From a bacterium (GTDB taxonomy: Bacteria > Actinomycetota > Acidimicrobiia > Spongiisociales > UBA5794), in assembly GCA_024228555.1 (NCBI GenBank), contig JAAETI010000133.1, positions 1-33,810 of the forward strand: 33,810 bases of DNA, read 5' to 3'. The notes under the pieces were generated by a model, which searched no databases, was not told the DNA's origin, and saw only the letters and a list, made by a program, of their open reading frames with translations. Position numbers and translations under genes: made by a program. Positions 23,831 through 31,816 of the stretch are shown here, in pieces. Within the stretch, counting starts at the first letter, position 1. Each line of letters begins with the position of its first letter.

Positions 23831-25843
23831 ATGAAGTTGCCTCTCAGATCGTTTGTCGATCCTCGTCATACAGCAGCATTCATTGCGCTTGCGCTACTTG
23901 TCGGCTTCCTGGCCGGGGTCGCGGGAGCCGGTCTGATCGCCGCGATCGACGGCTTGACCAGCGCGATCTCATGGCTAGAGGACCAACTGCGGTTCGGTCG
24001 TTGGTTGCCTCTTCTAACCGTCCCGCTCGGGCTGGGTATCGCATGGCTGATCGGTCGTCGCTTCCCAGAGGTGAAGGGGAGCGGTGTACCGGAAACGACT
24101 GCCGGCTTGGCTGTACGTGCCGGCTACGTTCCCACGCGGTCGATCTTCTGGAAGACGGCGGCAACCGCCGCGACTCTCGGCGGTGGAGGATCGGCAGGGC
24201 GAGAAGGGCCGACAGTGATGATCGGTGCTGCGATCGGTTCTTCGATCGGGCGCCACTCCGGACTCGGTGAAGATCAGATCCGGTCGCTCGTCGCAGCCGG
24301 TGCCGGCGCCGGGATTGGCGCCACCTTCAATGCGCCCATTGCCGGGATGCTGTTTGCGATGGAAGTCATTCTGGGCAACTTTGCGATTCGCCATCTCAAC
24401 GCTGTTGTCATCGCATCAGTGACTGCTGCGGTCACAACCAAGACTCTGGTCGGCCAGGAGCAGATACTCTCGGCCGAGTCGCACACCATCGGCTCTCCAA
24501 CCGAGCTGCTGCTCTATGCAGGGCTGGGGGTTCTTGCCGCCCTGGTTGGTGTTTTGTTCCTCAGGACGTTCGATACCGTCCACTCCAAGATTGATCTCTT
24601 CGTTGCCCGTCCCTGGCTCAGGCCCATTGTTCTGGGTGGGCCCGTTGCCATCCTCATCGCGATCGAGCCTCGGTTGTTCGGCACCGGTCAGTCGTTTATC
24701 CAGGGCCTGGTTGACGGCAGCACCCTCGAAACCGCGTGGTGGGTTCTGTTGGTCCTGGCGGGCCTCAAGGTCCTGGCTACGGCCGGCACCTTGGGCTCCG
24801 ACGGATCAGGAGGGCACTTCATGCCGGCGCTCTTCATCGGGTCGACGTTGGGAGCGGGGGTCGCCGCGTTGCTTGCGCCGGTTTGGGAGATATCAACCAT
24901 CGACACCGGCGCCTTCGCCGTCGTTGGAATGGCGGCTACCTTCGCCGCGGTCGCCCGCGCCCCACTGACATCCATCCTGATCGTCTTCGAGCTGACTGGT
25001 GACTACGGGCTTGTCCTCCCACTCATGCTGGCCACATCACTGGCCACGTTGATCGCGGACAGGCTGCATCGTGAGACCGTCTACACGATCCCGCTTGTCA
25101 GCCGTGGTATTCGTCTTCTCCGCACCAGCGATATCGATCTGCTCGACACTGTGAGGGTTGTCCAGGTGATGTCACCCTGGAGCGAGGTTGTGCGGCCGGG
25201 GGATTCAACGCGTGAGGTACAGGACCAGCTCGATGTCCATCGACATCACGGGCTTCCGGTCGTTGACGAGGATGAGCAGCTGGTCGGGATCATCACTTTG
25301 ACCGATGTGGCGCGGACCGGGGGACCGGGGGACGAGGTGACCGCCGCAGTAGCTATGACCCCGAACCCTGTCACCGTTACGGAATCGACGCCGGTGTCGC
25401 GCGCCATGGAGCGAATGGCCAGCCTCGGTGTCGGTCGTCTCCCCGTGGTTGCGGATGAAGCGCCCACGAAACTGGTGGGGATGTTCCGGCGCGAAACTGC
25501 GGTGAAGGCTTATCACTTTGCGCTCACCGAAGCCACAGAACACGAGCTCGCCCGAAAACGACAACGGCTCTGGACGAGACCGGATGCTGAGTTCTTCGAG
25601 TTTCATATACCGGGTGGCTCCAAGGCGGACGGCGCACCTCTGAAGGACGTGCAATGGCCGCAAGGCTGCACATTGGTGGCGATCCGGCGCGGACATGCAG
25701 TCCTGGTGCCCGATGGCACGACCGTTCTTGAAGCCGGTGACATCATCACTGGATTCGGAGCCGCGGATGCCAGGGATCGGGTGATGGAACGGTTGCGAGC
25801 GCCGATGGAAGTTGTGGGCGAGGGCGAAGACGAATCCGGCTAG
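23831..25843 (+). CDS. CLC-family chloride channel/transporter with CBS and TrkA-C domains
   Basis: A 670-residue membrane protein. The CLC core (about 15-425) has the three anion-pore motifs GSGVPE (83-88), GREGP (123-127, holding the gating glutamate) and GGHFMP (327-332), with Tyr418 as a candidate inner-gate tyrosine. The position of the internal proton glutamate in E. coli ClC-ec1 (second Glu of its IIEE motif) reads Val179 here (AMEV), so proton coupling may be lost or altered. Two CBS domains (about 445-570) and a TrkA-C-like domain (about 590-655) follow in the cytoplasm and could sense nucleotides. It lies 67 bases after the SDR, with GGAG before the ATG and no operator copy. Any link to sugar catabolism is unclear; it may be a general ion transporter. 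Confidence 0.9.
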   Translation: MKLPLRSFVDPRHTAAFIALALLVGFLAGVAGAGLIAAIDGLTSAISWLEDQLRFGRWLPLLTVPLGLGIAWLIGRRFPEVKGSGVPETTAGLAVRAGYVPTRSIFWKTAATAATLGGGGSAGREGPTVMIGAAIGSSIGRHSGLGEDQIRSLVAAGAGAGIGATFNAPIAGMLFAMEVILGNFAIRHLNAVVIASVTAAVTTKTLVGQEQILSAESHTIGSPTELLLYAGLGVLAALVGVLFLRTFDTVHSKIDLFVARPWLRPIVLGGPVAILIAIEPRLFGTGQSFIQGLVDGSTLETAWWVLLVLAGLKVLATAGTLGSDGSGGHFMPALFIGSTLGAGVAALLAPVWEISTIDTGAFAVVGMAATFAAVARAPLTSILIVFELTGDYGLVLPLMLATSLATLIADRLHRETVYTIPLVSRGIRLLRTSDIDLLDTVRVVQVMSPWSEVVRPGDSTREVQDQLDVHRHHGLPVVDEDEQLVGIITLTDVARTGGPGDEVTAAVAMTPNPVTVTESTPVSRAMERMASLGVGRLPVVADEAPTKLVGMFRRETAVKAYHFALTEATEHELARKRQRLWTRPDAEFFEFHIPGGSKADGAPLKDVQWPQGCTLVAIRRGHAVLVPDGTTVLEAGDIITGFGAADARDRVMERLRAPMEVVGEGEDESG

Positions 25844-25890
25844 TCCGCATGGCGATCCGTCCACGAACCAGATCCGCCCTGCAACATTCT

Positions 25891-25921
25891 GTTGGAACGT
25901 TCCAACTCGTAGGGATATACT
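25891..25921 (+). promoter_or_regulatory. Promoter with operator palindrome, site 5 (transketolase operon)
   Basis: The longest perfect copy, GTTGGAACGTTCCAAC (25891-25906), is followed by TATACT at 25916-25921. TTGGAA serves as the -35 with an 18-base spacer. The predicted transcript starts near 25928 and leads to ATG 25967. Operator geometry matches site 4 base for base, so the same regulator very likely controls both. Confidence 0.85.
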
Positions 25922-25966
25922 GCAACCGAGGCGATGGGAATCCATTGACCTTCGGGAGGGTCCTTC

Positions 25967-27379
25967 ATGAGCCAGAACGAACTTGATACGACAACCTACA
26001 TTTCCGAGCTGATGGATCGCGCCCGGAAGGCGCAGAAAGTAGCGGAAGGGTTCTCGCAAGAGAAAGTGGACGAGCTCGCCGCCGCAATCACCTGGGAAAT
26101 CGCTGCAAACGATGAGCTTCTTTGCGAAATCGCTGAGTTCTCATTCGAAGAATGCCAGTTGGGTGATGTCGCTTCCAAGATCGCCAAGGTCGCCGGCAAA
26201 TGTCGGGGAATCCTGTATGACGTCAAGAATGCCAAGAGCGTCGGGGTAGTCGAGGAGATGCCGGAACGCGGGCTTGTGCGTATTGCCAAGCCTGTTGGCG
26301 TGATCGGCTCGCTGGTGCCAAGCACCCAGGGAGAGTTCCATCCGCTGACTCAGGCCATCTTTGTGGTCAAAGCCAGGGATGCGGTCATCTTCTCCCCGCA
26401 TCCCCGGAGCAAGCTCACAACGCTGAAGGTGACGAACCTCCTTCGGGCCGTAATGAAGAAGTATGGCGCTCCAGAGGACCTTTTCATCACGATCGAGGAT
26501 CCCTCAATTCCCAAGACCAACGAGCTCATGAAGCAATGTGATCTGGTGATCGCCACGGGTGGTCAGCCCATGGTTCGGGCGGCGCACAGCTCGGGAACGC
26601 CAGCCTTCGGTGTCGGAGCGGGCAACGCAATCATCATCATCGACAAGACCGCCGACCTCGCCGACGCAGCAACCAAGATCAAAGCCAGCAAGACATTCGA
26701 CCTCGCCGCGGGGTGTTCCTGTGACAACGCTGTCGTGATCGACGAGTCGGTATACGCCGAGATGCTGGCTGAGTTCCGCAAGGTCGGTGCGCATCTGCTC
26801 AATGCGGATGAGAAGGAGAAGCTGAAGAAGGCGATCTGGCCCGAATGGCCCGCCAACCACATCATCAGCAGGCATGTCGTGGCGTCACCGGTGAGCAATC
26901 TCGCCGAGCTGGCCGGTCTTGATGTCCCTGAGGGAACCAGCTTCCTGCTGGTGGAAGAGGACGAAACCGGGGAAGCATCGCCATTCAGCGGTGAGAAGAT
27001 GAGTCTCGTGACCGCCGTCTACAAGAGCAGCAGCATCGACGACGCAATCCGCATCACCAATGAGAACCATGCGTACTCAGGCCACGGACATTCATGCGGC
27101 ATCTTCTCGGCGACACCCGAGAACGTAGAGAAGCTGGCGCTGGGAACCTATACGACTCGCGTCGTTGTAAACCAGCCGCAGGCCGCAACCAATGGCGGCA
27201 GCTGGGTCAGCGGAATGCCATTCACCCATTCTCTGGGCTGCGGGACGTGGGGTGGCAATGGCATATCGGAGAACATTGCACTCAAGCATTACCTGAACAA
27301 CACCTGGGTCATCCGTGAGATCCCCAGCTTCCAACCAACCGACGAGGAGCTGTTCTCCGGCTTCACGCCTCGTGCGTGA
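25967..27379 (+). CDS. CoA-acylating aldehyde dehydrogenase, sulfoacetaldehyde dehydrogenase (SauS/SqwD)-like
   Basis: A 470-residue CoA-acylating aldehyde dehydrogenase of the EutE/SauS branch, oxidising an aldehyde to an acyl-CoA with NAD(P). The catalytic cysteine is Cys250 in FDLAAGCSCDNAVV. KPVGVIGSLVPST, SSGTPAFGVGAGNA, the late AYSGHGHSCGIFS and the C-terminal ISENIALKHYLNNTWV follow the pattern I recall for sulfoacetaldehyde dehydrogenases. Sulfoacetaldehyde and malonate semialdehyde both carry an acid group two carbons from the aldehyde, so in this inositol regulon malonate semialdehyde to malonyl-CoA is a natural proposal; sulfoacetaldehyde itself is the other. It is first in the site 5 operon, with GGGAGGG before the ATG. 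Substrate is inference. Confidence 0.85.
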   Translation: MSQNELDTTTYISELMDRARKAQKVAEGFSQEKVDELAAAITWEIAANDELLCEIAEFSFEECQLGDVASKIAKVAGKCRGILYDVKNAKSVGVVEEMPERGLVRIAKPVGVIGSLVPSTQGEFHPLTQAIFVVKARDAVIFSPHPRSKLTTLKVTNLLRAVMKKYGAPEDLFITIEDPSIPKTNELMKQCDLVIATGGQPMVRAAHSSGTPAFGVGAGNAIIIIDKTADLADAATKIKASKTFDLAAGCSCDNAVVIDESVYAEMLAEFRKVGAHLLNADEKEKLKKAIWPEWPANHIISRHVVASPVSNLAELAGLDVPEGTSFLLVEEDETGEASPFSGEKMSLVTAVYKSSSIDDAIRITNENHAYSGHGHSCGIFSATPENVEKLALGTYTTRVVVNQPQAATNGGSWVSGMPFTHSLGCGTWGGNGISENIALKHYLNNTWVIREIPSFQPTDEELFSGFTPRA

Positions 27380-27430
27380 TTCAGACCGAAATCCGGACAC
27401 GATATTGACCGATACCTGGGAGAGGGCAGT

Positions 27431-28891
27431 CTGAAGAACCGCATCTCGACAGCCGAGGAGGCGGCCGCCTCTATCCGTGACGGCATGACCGTTGCCATGA
27501 GCGGATATGCGATGGCGGGCTATCCCAAAGCTGTCGTCGAAACTCTTGTGCAACGCAAGCAGAGCGGTGACGCCCTGTCGTTCGAGCTGATCACCGGCGC
27601 CAATGTGCCATGGCTGGATGAAACGCTCGGAGCGGAGAAGCTAGTGACCCGGCGAGCCCCCATGGTGGCCAGCCGCACCCTCGCCGCCCAAGCCAACAAC
27701 GGCTCTCTGAGTTACGTCGAGCAGCAGATGAGCAAGATGCCGCGGCTGCTCAGAAGCAACAGCTTCGGAGAGATCGATGTTGCACTGGTCGAGGCACTCG
27801 GATTCGACGATGACGGGGATCTAATACCCACCAGCTCCGTCGGCATGACCCACTATCTGATGGCCGCCGCGGATGAAATCATTGTCGAGATCAACACCGC
27901 CCAGCCGGATGTGCTGCGGAGTCTGCATGACATCCACATCCCAGTGGCAGCACCCGATGCGCAGCCGATCCCGCTGGTCCGCACCAATCAGCGAATCGGC
28001 TTGTCGGGTATCCCGGTTGACCGGAAGAAGATCCGGCACATCGTCGAGACCGACATCCCGGAGCGAATGGGGCCGCAGCCATCGGGCACCGCGGTGACGA
28101 GGAACATCGCCGACCATCTGTTCAATTTTCTCGAGTTGGAAGTCCAGAAGACCGGGCACCTTCCGCCGATTCAGACGGGTTTCGGCGCTATCGCCGATTC
28201 TGTTGCCGATGCGTTTCAGCAAGCCAGCTTCCGTGATCTCCAGTTCTTCTGCGGAGGCATAACCGAGCCTGTGTTGGAGCTCCTTGCTGCCGGCAAGGCG
28301 ACAGCCCTATCAGCCGGTGGGTTGGGGATGAGCGAGCGGGTGGAGCAGATTCTGAACGACACTCCGAATCTGCGCGACCACCTGGTGCTCCGCAACGGTG
28401 ACATCACCAACAGTGCCGAAGTGATCGGACGGTTGGGGCTGGTTGCGCTGAATACCGGCATTGAGATCGACATCTACGGCAATGTGAACTCGAGCCATAT
28501 CGCAGGGAGCCGGGTTGTCAACGGCATTGGGGGCGGAGCGAGTTTTGCCCAGAACGCCGGCCTGTCGGTGATCTTGATACCGTCGACGGCCAAGGGCGGG
28601 GCAATCTCCAACGTCGTTCCCATGGTGTCCCACCAGGACATCTCTGAACACGACGTCGATGTTGTCGTAACCGAGCACGGCATCGCCGATCTACGCGGGC
28701 TCGATGACGGAGAACGCGCTGACGCCATCGTCACACACTGCGCATCCGAGGCCTATCGAGGGCAATTGACGACCTACCTGCAGACCGCACGTGAGCAATG
28801 CGGCGGACACCATCCCCAGCTGCCCGAAGCGGCGTTTGGCTGGTACCGGCGGCTCAAAGAGGAAGGGACCATGCTGGAGGAGGGATCATGA
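27431..28891 (+). CDS. Acetyl-CoA hydrolase/transferase-family CoA-transferase
   Basis: A 486-residue protein of the succinyl-CoA:acetate/4-hydroxybutyrate CoA-transferase family, moving CoA between carboxylic acids. Typical parts are the N-terminal STAEEAAASIRDGMTVAMSGY, the catalytic Glu279 in FFCGGITEPVLEL, and GGGASFAQNA and VVTEHGIADLRGL toward the end. The first ATG in frame (27485) would cut into the conserved N-terminus. The frame is open upstream to the previous gene's stop, with CTG 27431 four bases after GGGAGAGGG, so I take CTG as the start. It would recycle CoA from the acyl-CoA made by the preceding dehydrogenase, releasing the free acid. It overlaps the next gene by four bases (ATGA). 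Confidence 0.83.
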   Translation: MKNRISTAEEAAASIRDGMTVAMSGYAMAGYPKAVVETLVQRKQSGDALSFELITGANVPWLDETLGAEKLVTRRAPMVASRTLAAQANNGSLSYVEQQMSKMPRLLRSNSFGEIDVALVEALGFDDDGDLIPTSSVGMTHYLMAAADEIIVEINTAQPDVLRSLHDIHIPVAAPDAQPIPLVRTNQRIGLSGIPVDRKKIRHIVETDIPERMGPQPSGTAVTRNIADHLFNFLELEVQKTGHLPPIQTGFGAIADSVADAFQQASFRDLQFFCGGITEPVLELLAAGKATALSAGGLGMSERVEQILNDTPNLRDHLVLRNGDITNSAEVIGRLGLVALNTGIEIDIYGNVNSSHIAGSRVVNGIGGGASFAQNAGLSVILIPSTAKGGAISNVVPMVSHQDISEHDVDVVVTEHGIADLRGLDDGERADAIVTHCASEAYRGQLTTYLQTAREQCGGHHPQLPEAAFGWYRRLKEEGTMLEEGS

Positions 28892-29778
28892 AGAAGATCG
28901 AGCTCTACGAAGTCGGACCACGCGACGGTTTTCAGATGGTGGATGAATACATCCCGTTGGAGACGAAGGCCCGCATCGTCGAAGGGCTGCTGGATGCCGG
29001 ATTGAGACATCTGCAGATAACGTCCTTTGTGAGTCCCAAAGCAATCCCCCAAATGAGAGATGCTGGGGATTTGGCGGCGAAGGTAGTCAGCAAGTATCCG
29101 GATGCGGATCTCTTTGCGCTGGTCCCGAATCTGCGTGGTGCCGAGGCGGCGTGGGAGTCCGGTCTTCGCGCAGTGTCCTATGTGGTGTCGTTGAGCGAGA
29201 GTCACAACCGGGCAAACATCAAGAGGACGCATGAGGAGTCCTTTGCCGGTCTGCAGGCGATTCTGGAGTCCTATCCAGAGATGGATGTCTGTCTGGATCT
29301 GTCCACCACGTTCGGTTGCCCGTTTGAGGGGATGAAGAGCGAAGATGAGGTTGTTCCCTTCCTCAAGCCCTATGTCGACAGCGGAATACGCACCGTCAAT
29401 CTCTGCGACACCATCGGCATCGCCAACCCGGCTCAGGTTCGCCGAATCATCGAGGCCGTCAGGGCCGCATACCCGGTGCTGGATCTGCAGGTTCACATTC
29501 ACGACACCCGCAACATGGGAATGGTCAACACGCTGGCCGCCATCGAGCTCGGCGTCGACAAGGTGCAGTCAACCTTGGGCGGTCTGGGGGGCTGTCCCTT
29601 TGCGCCGGGGGCATCCGGGAACCTGGCTACGGAAGACCTGGCGTTCATGCTGTCAGAAATGGGATACGAACTTGGCGTCGATATCCCAAAGATGATCAAA
29701 CTCGCCAAATACCAAGCCTCAGCAATACCTACGGGACAGTTCAGCGGGCATCAATTCAGAATCCCCGACACCAACTAG
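28888..29778 (+). CDS. HMG-CoA lyase-like DRE-TIM metallolyase
   Basis: A 296-residue protein of the hydroxymethylglutaryl-CoA lyase family, which splits 3-hydroxyacyl-CoAs by a retro-Claisen reaction with a divalent metal. All hallmark residues are present: Arg12-Asp13 in GPRDGFQ, His203 and His205 in HIHDTRNMG, and the active-site loop cysteine Cys236 in GGCPFAPGASGNLATED. ATG 28888 overlaps the CoA-transferase stop; the longer frame from 28798 lies inside that gene. HMG-CoA itself has no obvious source here, so it may act on another hydroxyacyl-CoA formed by the acylating dehydrogenase and CoA-transferase next to it. Leucine degradation genes are absent nearby. Confidence 0.87.
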   Translation: MKKIELYEVGPRDGFQMVDEYIPLETKARIVEGLLDAGLRHLQITSFVSPKAIPQMRDAGDLAAKVVSKYPDADLFALVPNLRGAEAAWESGLRAVSYVVSLSESHNRANIKRTHEESFAGLQAILESYPEMDVCLDLSTTFGCPFEGMKSEDEVVPFLKPYVDSGIRTVNLCDTIGIANPAQVRRIIEAVRAAYPVLDLQVHIHDTRNMGMVNTLAAIELGVDKVQSTLGGLGGCPFAPGASGNLATEDLAFMLSEMGYELGVDIPKMIKLAKYQASAIPTGQFSGHQFRIPDTN

Positions 29779-29801
29779 CACATCACCACGGAGAGACGCA
29801 T

Positions 29802-30638
29802 ATGGCAAACAAAAAAACGGTTGATCTCGTCGAGGAGAAGGCTGCTCTGATGCGCCGGGATGTCATCGAAATGGGCTACGCCGCAGGAGGCCGCGGCGCC
29901 CACTTCGGACCGGCTTTGTCAAGTATCGAAATCGTGGCGGGCTTGTTCTTTGGAATCATGAATCATGATCCCAAGAATCCGACGATGGCGGATCGGGACC
30001 GATTCGTCCAGAGCAAGGGCCACGCCTGCCTTGCCTACTACGCCGCACTGACGGAGACCGGCTACATCACAAGAGAACAGATGTACACCTTCAAGGGCGA
30101 CAACAGTTTCCTCGCCGGCCATCCCACTAGGAACATGAAGTACGGCATCGAGGTGACTTCAGGAAGCCTTGGCAACGGCTTTGCCGTCGCTTGCGGGATG
30201 GCCAAGGCGGCGAAGATCAAGAGCGACGATCACAAGGTGTATTGCCTCGTTGGCGACGGGGAATGCAACGAGGGGATCATCTGGGAAGCGGCCATGAACG
30301 CCGCCAAGTATGAACTGGACAACCTCATCGCAATCGTCGACCGCAATGGTGTCCAGCTGGCCGGCACCACCAAAGACATCATGGATGTTGATATCGAGGC
30401 GCTGTGGAGAGCGGCGGGCTGGGATGTCGTTGTCGTTGAAGGTGGCAACGACGCTTCGAGTGTGCTCGAGGCTTTGCAGGGAATGAGAGATTCCAGCAGC
30501 GGGAAACCTCACGTGATCATTGCCAACACGACGAAGGGCAAAGGCATTTCGTTTATGGAAGGCAGCCTCGGCTGGCACGCCAGGCCTATGCCACAGGAAT
30601 TCTATGAACAAGCTGTAGCGGAATTGGAGAACGCATGA
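29802..30638 (+). CDS. Transketolase, N-terminal subunit
   Basis: A 278-residue half-transketolase carrying the diphosphate/Mg part of the thiamine-diphosphate site. Visible features are GGRGAHFGPALSSIEI, SKGHA with His74, GHPTRNMKYGIEVTSGSLGNG, and the GDG motif at 151-153 continuing through GECNEGIIWEAAMNAAKYELDNLIAIVDRNG. It needs the C-terminal subunit encoded by the next gene, which overlaps it by four bases. Split transketolases are common in archaea, Firmicutes and catabolic clusters, including sulfoglycolytic ones. It lies in the site 5 operon behind the acylating dehydrogenase, not near pentose-phosphate genes, so it probably moves a two-carbon unit from a catabolic ketose to glyceraldehyde-3-phosphate. 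Confidence 0.92.
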   Translation: MANKKTVDLVEEKAALMRRDVIEMGYAAGGRGAHFGPALSSIEIVAGLFFGIMNHDPKNPTMADRDRFVQSKGHACLAYYAALTETGYITREQMYTFKGDNSFLAGHPTRNMKYGIEVTSGSLGNGFAVACGMAKAAKIKSDDHKVYCLVGDGECNEGIIWEAAMNAAKYELDNLIAIVDRNGVQLAGTTKDIMDVDIEALWRAAGWDVVVVEGGNDASSVLEALQGMRDSSSGKPHVIIANTTKGKGISFMEGSLGWHARPMPQEFYEQAVAELENA

Positions 30639-31621
30639 CCGCACGGGGAGTTGACATGAGGAAAGCACCGACAGACAGATTGCAGGAATGGTCCAAGAAA
30701 GGTCACCGGACCGTGCAGGGAGACACCCTGGTGATGCTGGCCGCCGACTACCCGGACATGGTGGTAATAAGCGCCGACCTCACCCCGACGGCACGGCTCA
30801 CCGACTTCAGGGAAACCTATCCGGACAGGTTCTTTGATGTCGGTATCGCCGAACAGAATCTGATCGATTTCACGGTCGGGCTTGCTCTCGAAGGTCTTCG
30901 TCCCTTTGCCGTTGGCCTGGCGGGCATAGTGCCGATGCGTCCAGCCGAACAGATGCGTGCCGCCCTGGGCTATATGAATGCAAACGCGACGGTCATCGGC
31001 ATCGAAGCTGGCGTACGGTTTGGGCCGCTGGGGAATACTCACTATGCCATGGACGACATCGCCGTAGTCAGGGCGATTCCGAATTTCACTGTTATCTGCC
31101 CGTCCGACCCGCTCTCAACCCACAAGGCGCTCTACGCTTGCGCCGAGCACGAGGGCCCCGTCTACGTCCGCCTCACCGGCGGTCCGGGGTATCCCGTGAT
31201 GTATCCCGAGGACTTCGATTTCCAGATCGGCAGGGCCATCGAGTATCGCCCGGGTAGCGATGTTGCATTTGTATCGAGTGGATCTCTTCTCGCCGATGCG
31301 GTAGGCGCCGCCGACATTCTCGAGGGCAAAGGGATTTCGGCCCGGGTTGTCGACATGCATACCGTGAAACCGTTGGATACAGAGATGCTGGACAGGGTAT
31401 TCGCCGAAAACAAGCTCGTCGTCACGGTTGAGGAGCACAGCTCGATCGGCGGCCTGGGTGGGGCGGTTGCGGAATACAAAGCCGGTTTCGCCGATGCTCC
31501 GAAACAGCTTATCGCCAGTCTGGGCGACAAGTTCCAGAAGCTCGGTGACCATACGTTCCTGATGAAGCTAAACGGGTTGACAGCCCCCGACCTGGCGGCT
31601 CTGGCGGAGGCGAACGTGTAG
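30635..31621 (+). CDS. Transketolase, C-terminal subunit
   Basis: A 328-residue partner containing the pyrimidine-binding and C-terminal transketolase domains. Glu73 in DVGIAEQNLIDFTVG activates thiamine diphosphate, DLTPTARL and GPLGNTHYAMDDIAVVRAIPNF are typical, and VEEHSSIGGLGGAVAEY marks the C-terminal domain. ATG 30635 overlaps the first subunit's stop (ATGA) and has GGAG five bases upstream. ATG 30656 behind GGGGAG is a second possible start in the same frame. It is the last gene of the site 5 operon and is followed by a terminator hairpin. With the N-terminal subunit it should form a functional enzyme. Confidence 0.92.
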   Translation: MTARGVDMRKAPTDRLQEWSKKGHRTVQGDTLVMLAADYPDMVVISADLTPTARLTDFRETYPDRFFDVGIAEQNLIDFTVGLALEGLRPFAVGLAGIVPMRPAEQMRAALGYMNANATVIGIEAGVRFGPLGNTHYAMDDIAVVRAIPNFTVICPSDPLSTHKALYACAEHEGPVYVRLTGGPGYPVMYPEDFDFQIGRAIEYRPGSDVAFVSSGSLLADAVGAADILEGKGISARVVDMHTVKPLDTEMLDRVFAENKLVVTVEEHSSIGGLGGAVAEYKAGFADAPKQLIASLGDKFQKLGDHTFLMKLNGLTAPDLAALAEANV

Positions 31622-31633
31622 GCGAGATTTGAG

Positions 31634-31664
31634 AAGGAGGCCGCCCCGAGGGAGGGCCTCTTTG
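31634..31664 (+). terminator. Probable terminator after the transketolase operon
   Basis: GAGGCC at 31637-31642 pairs with GGCCTC at 31655-31660, possibly extended by an inner CCC/GGG pair, followed by TTTG. It starts 13 bases after the stop at 31621. It is a moderate-strength hairpin with a short T-run, but the position fits. Confidence 0.6.
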
Positions 31665-31816
31665 ATTCACACACCCGCTCGGGTTTGCCGGCTATCTCTC
31701 GCCGAGGGGCGCTCGATAACGTCTTCGGTGGCGGGTGTTATGTGTGGCGGCATCACCGCCATCAACTTGCCGACTCGCCTTCGAGATCGAGGGTGCCGGG
31801 TGGCTACGCTCTGGAT

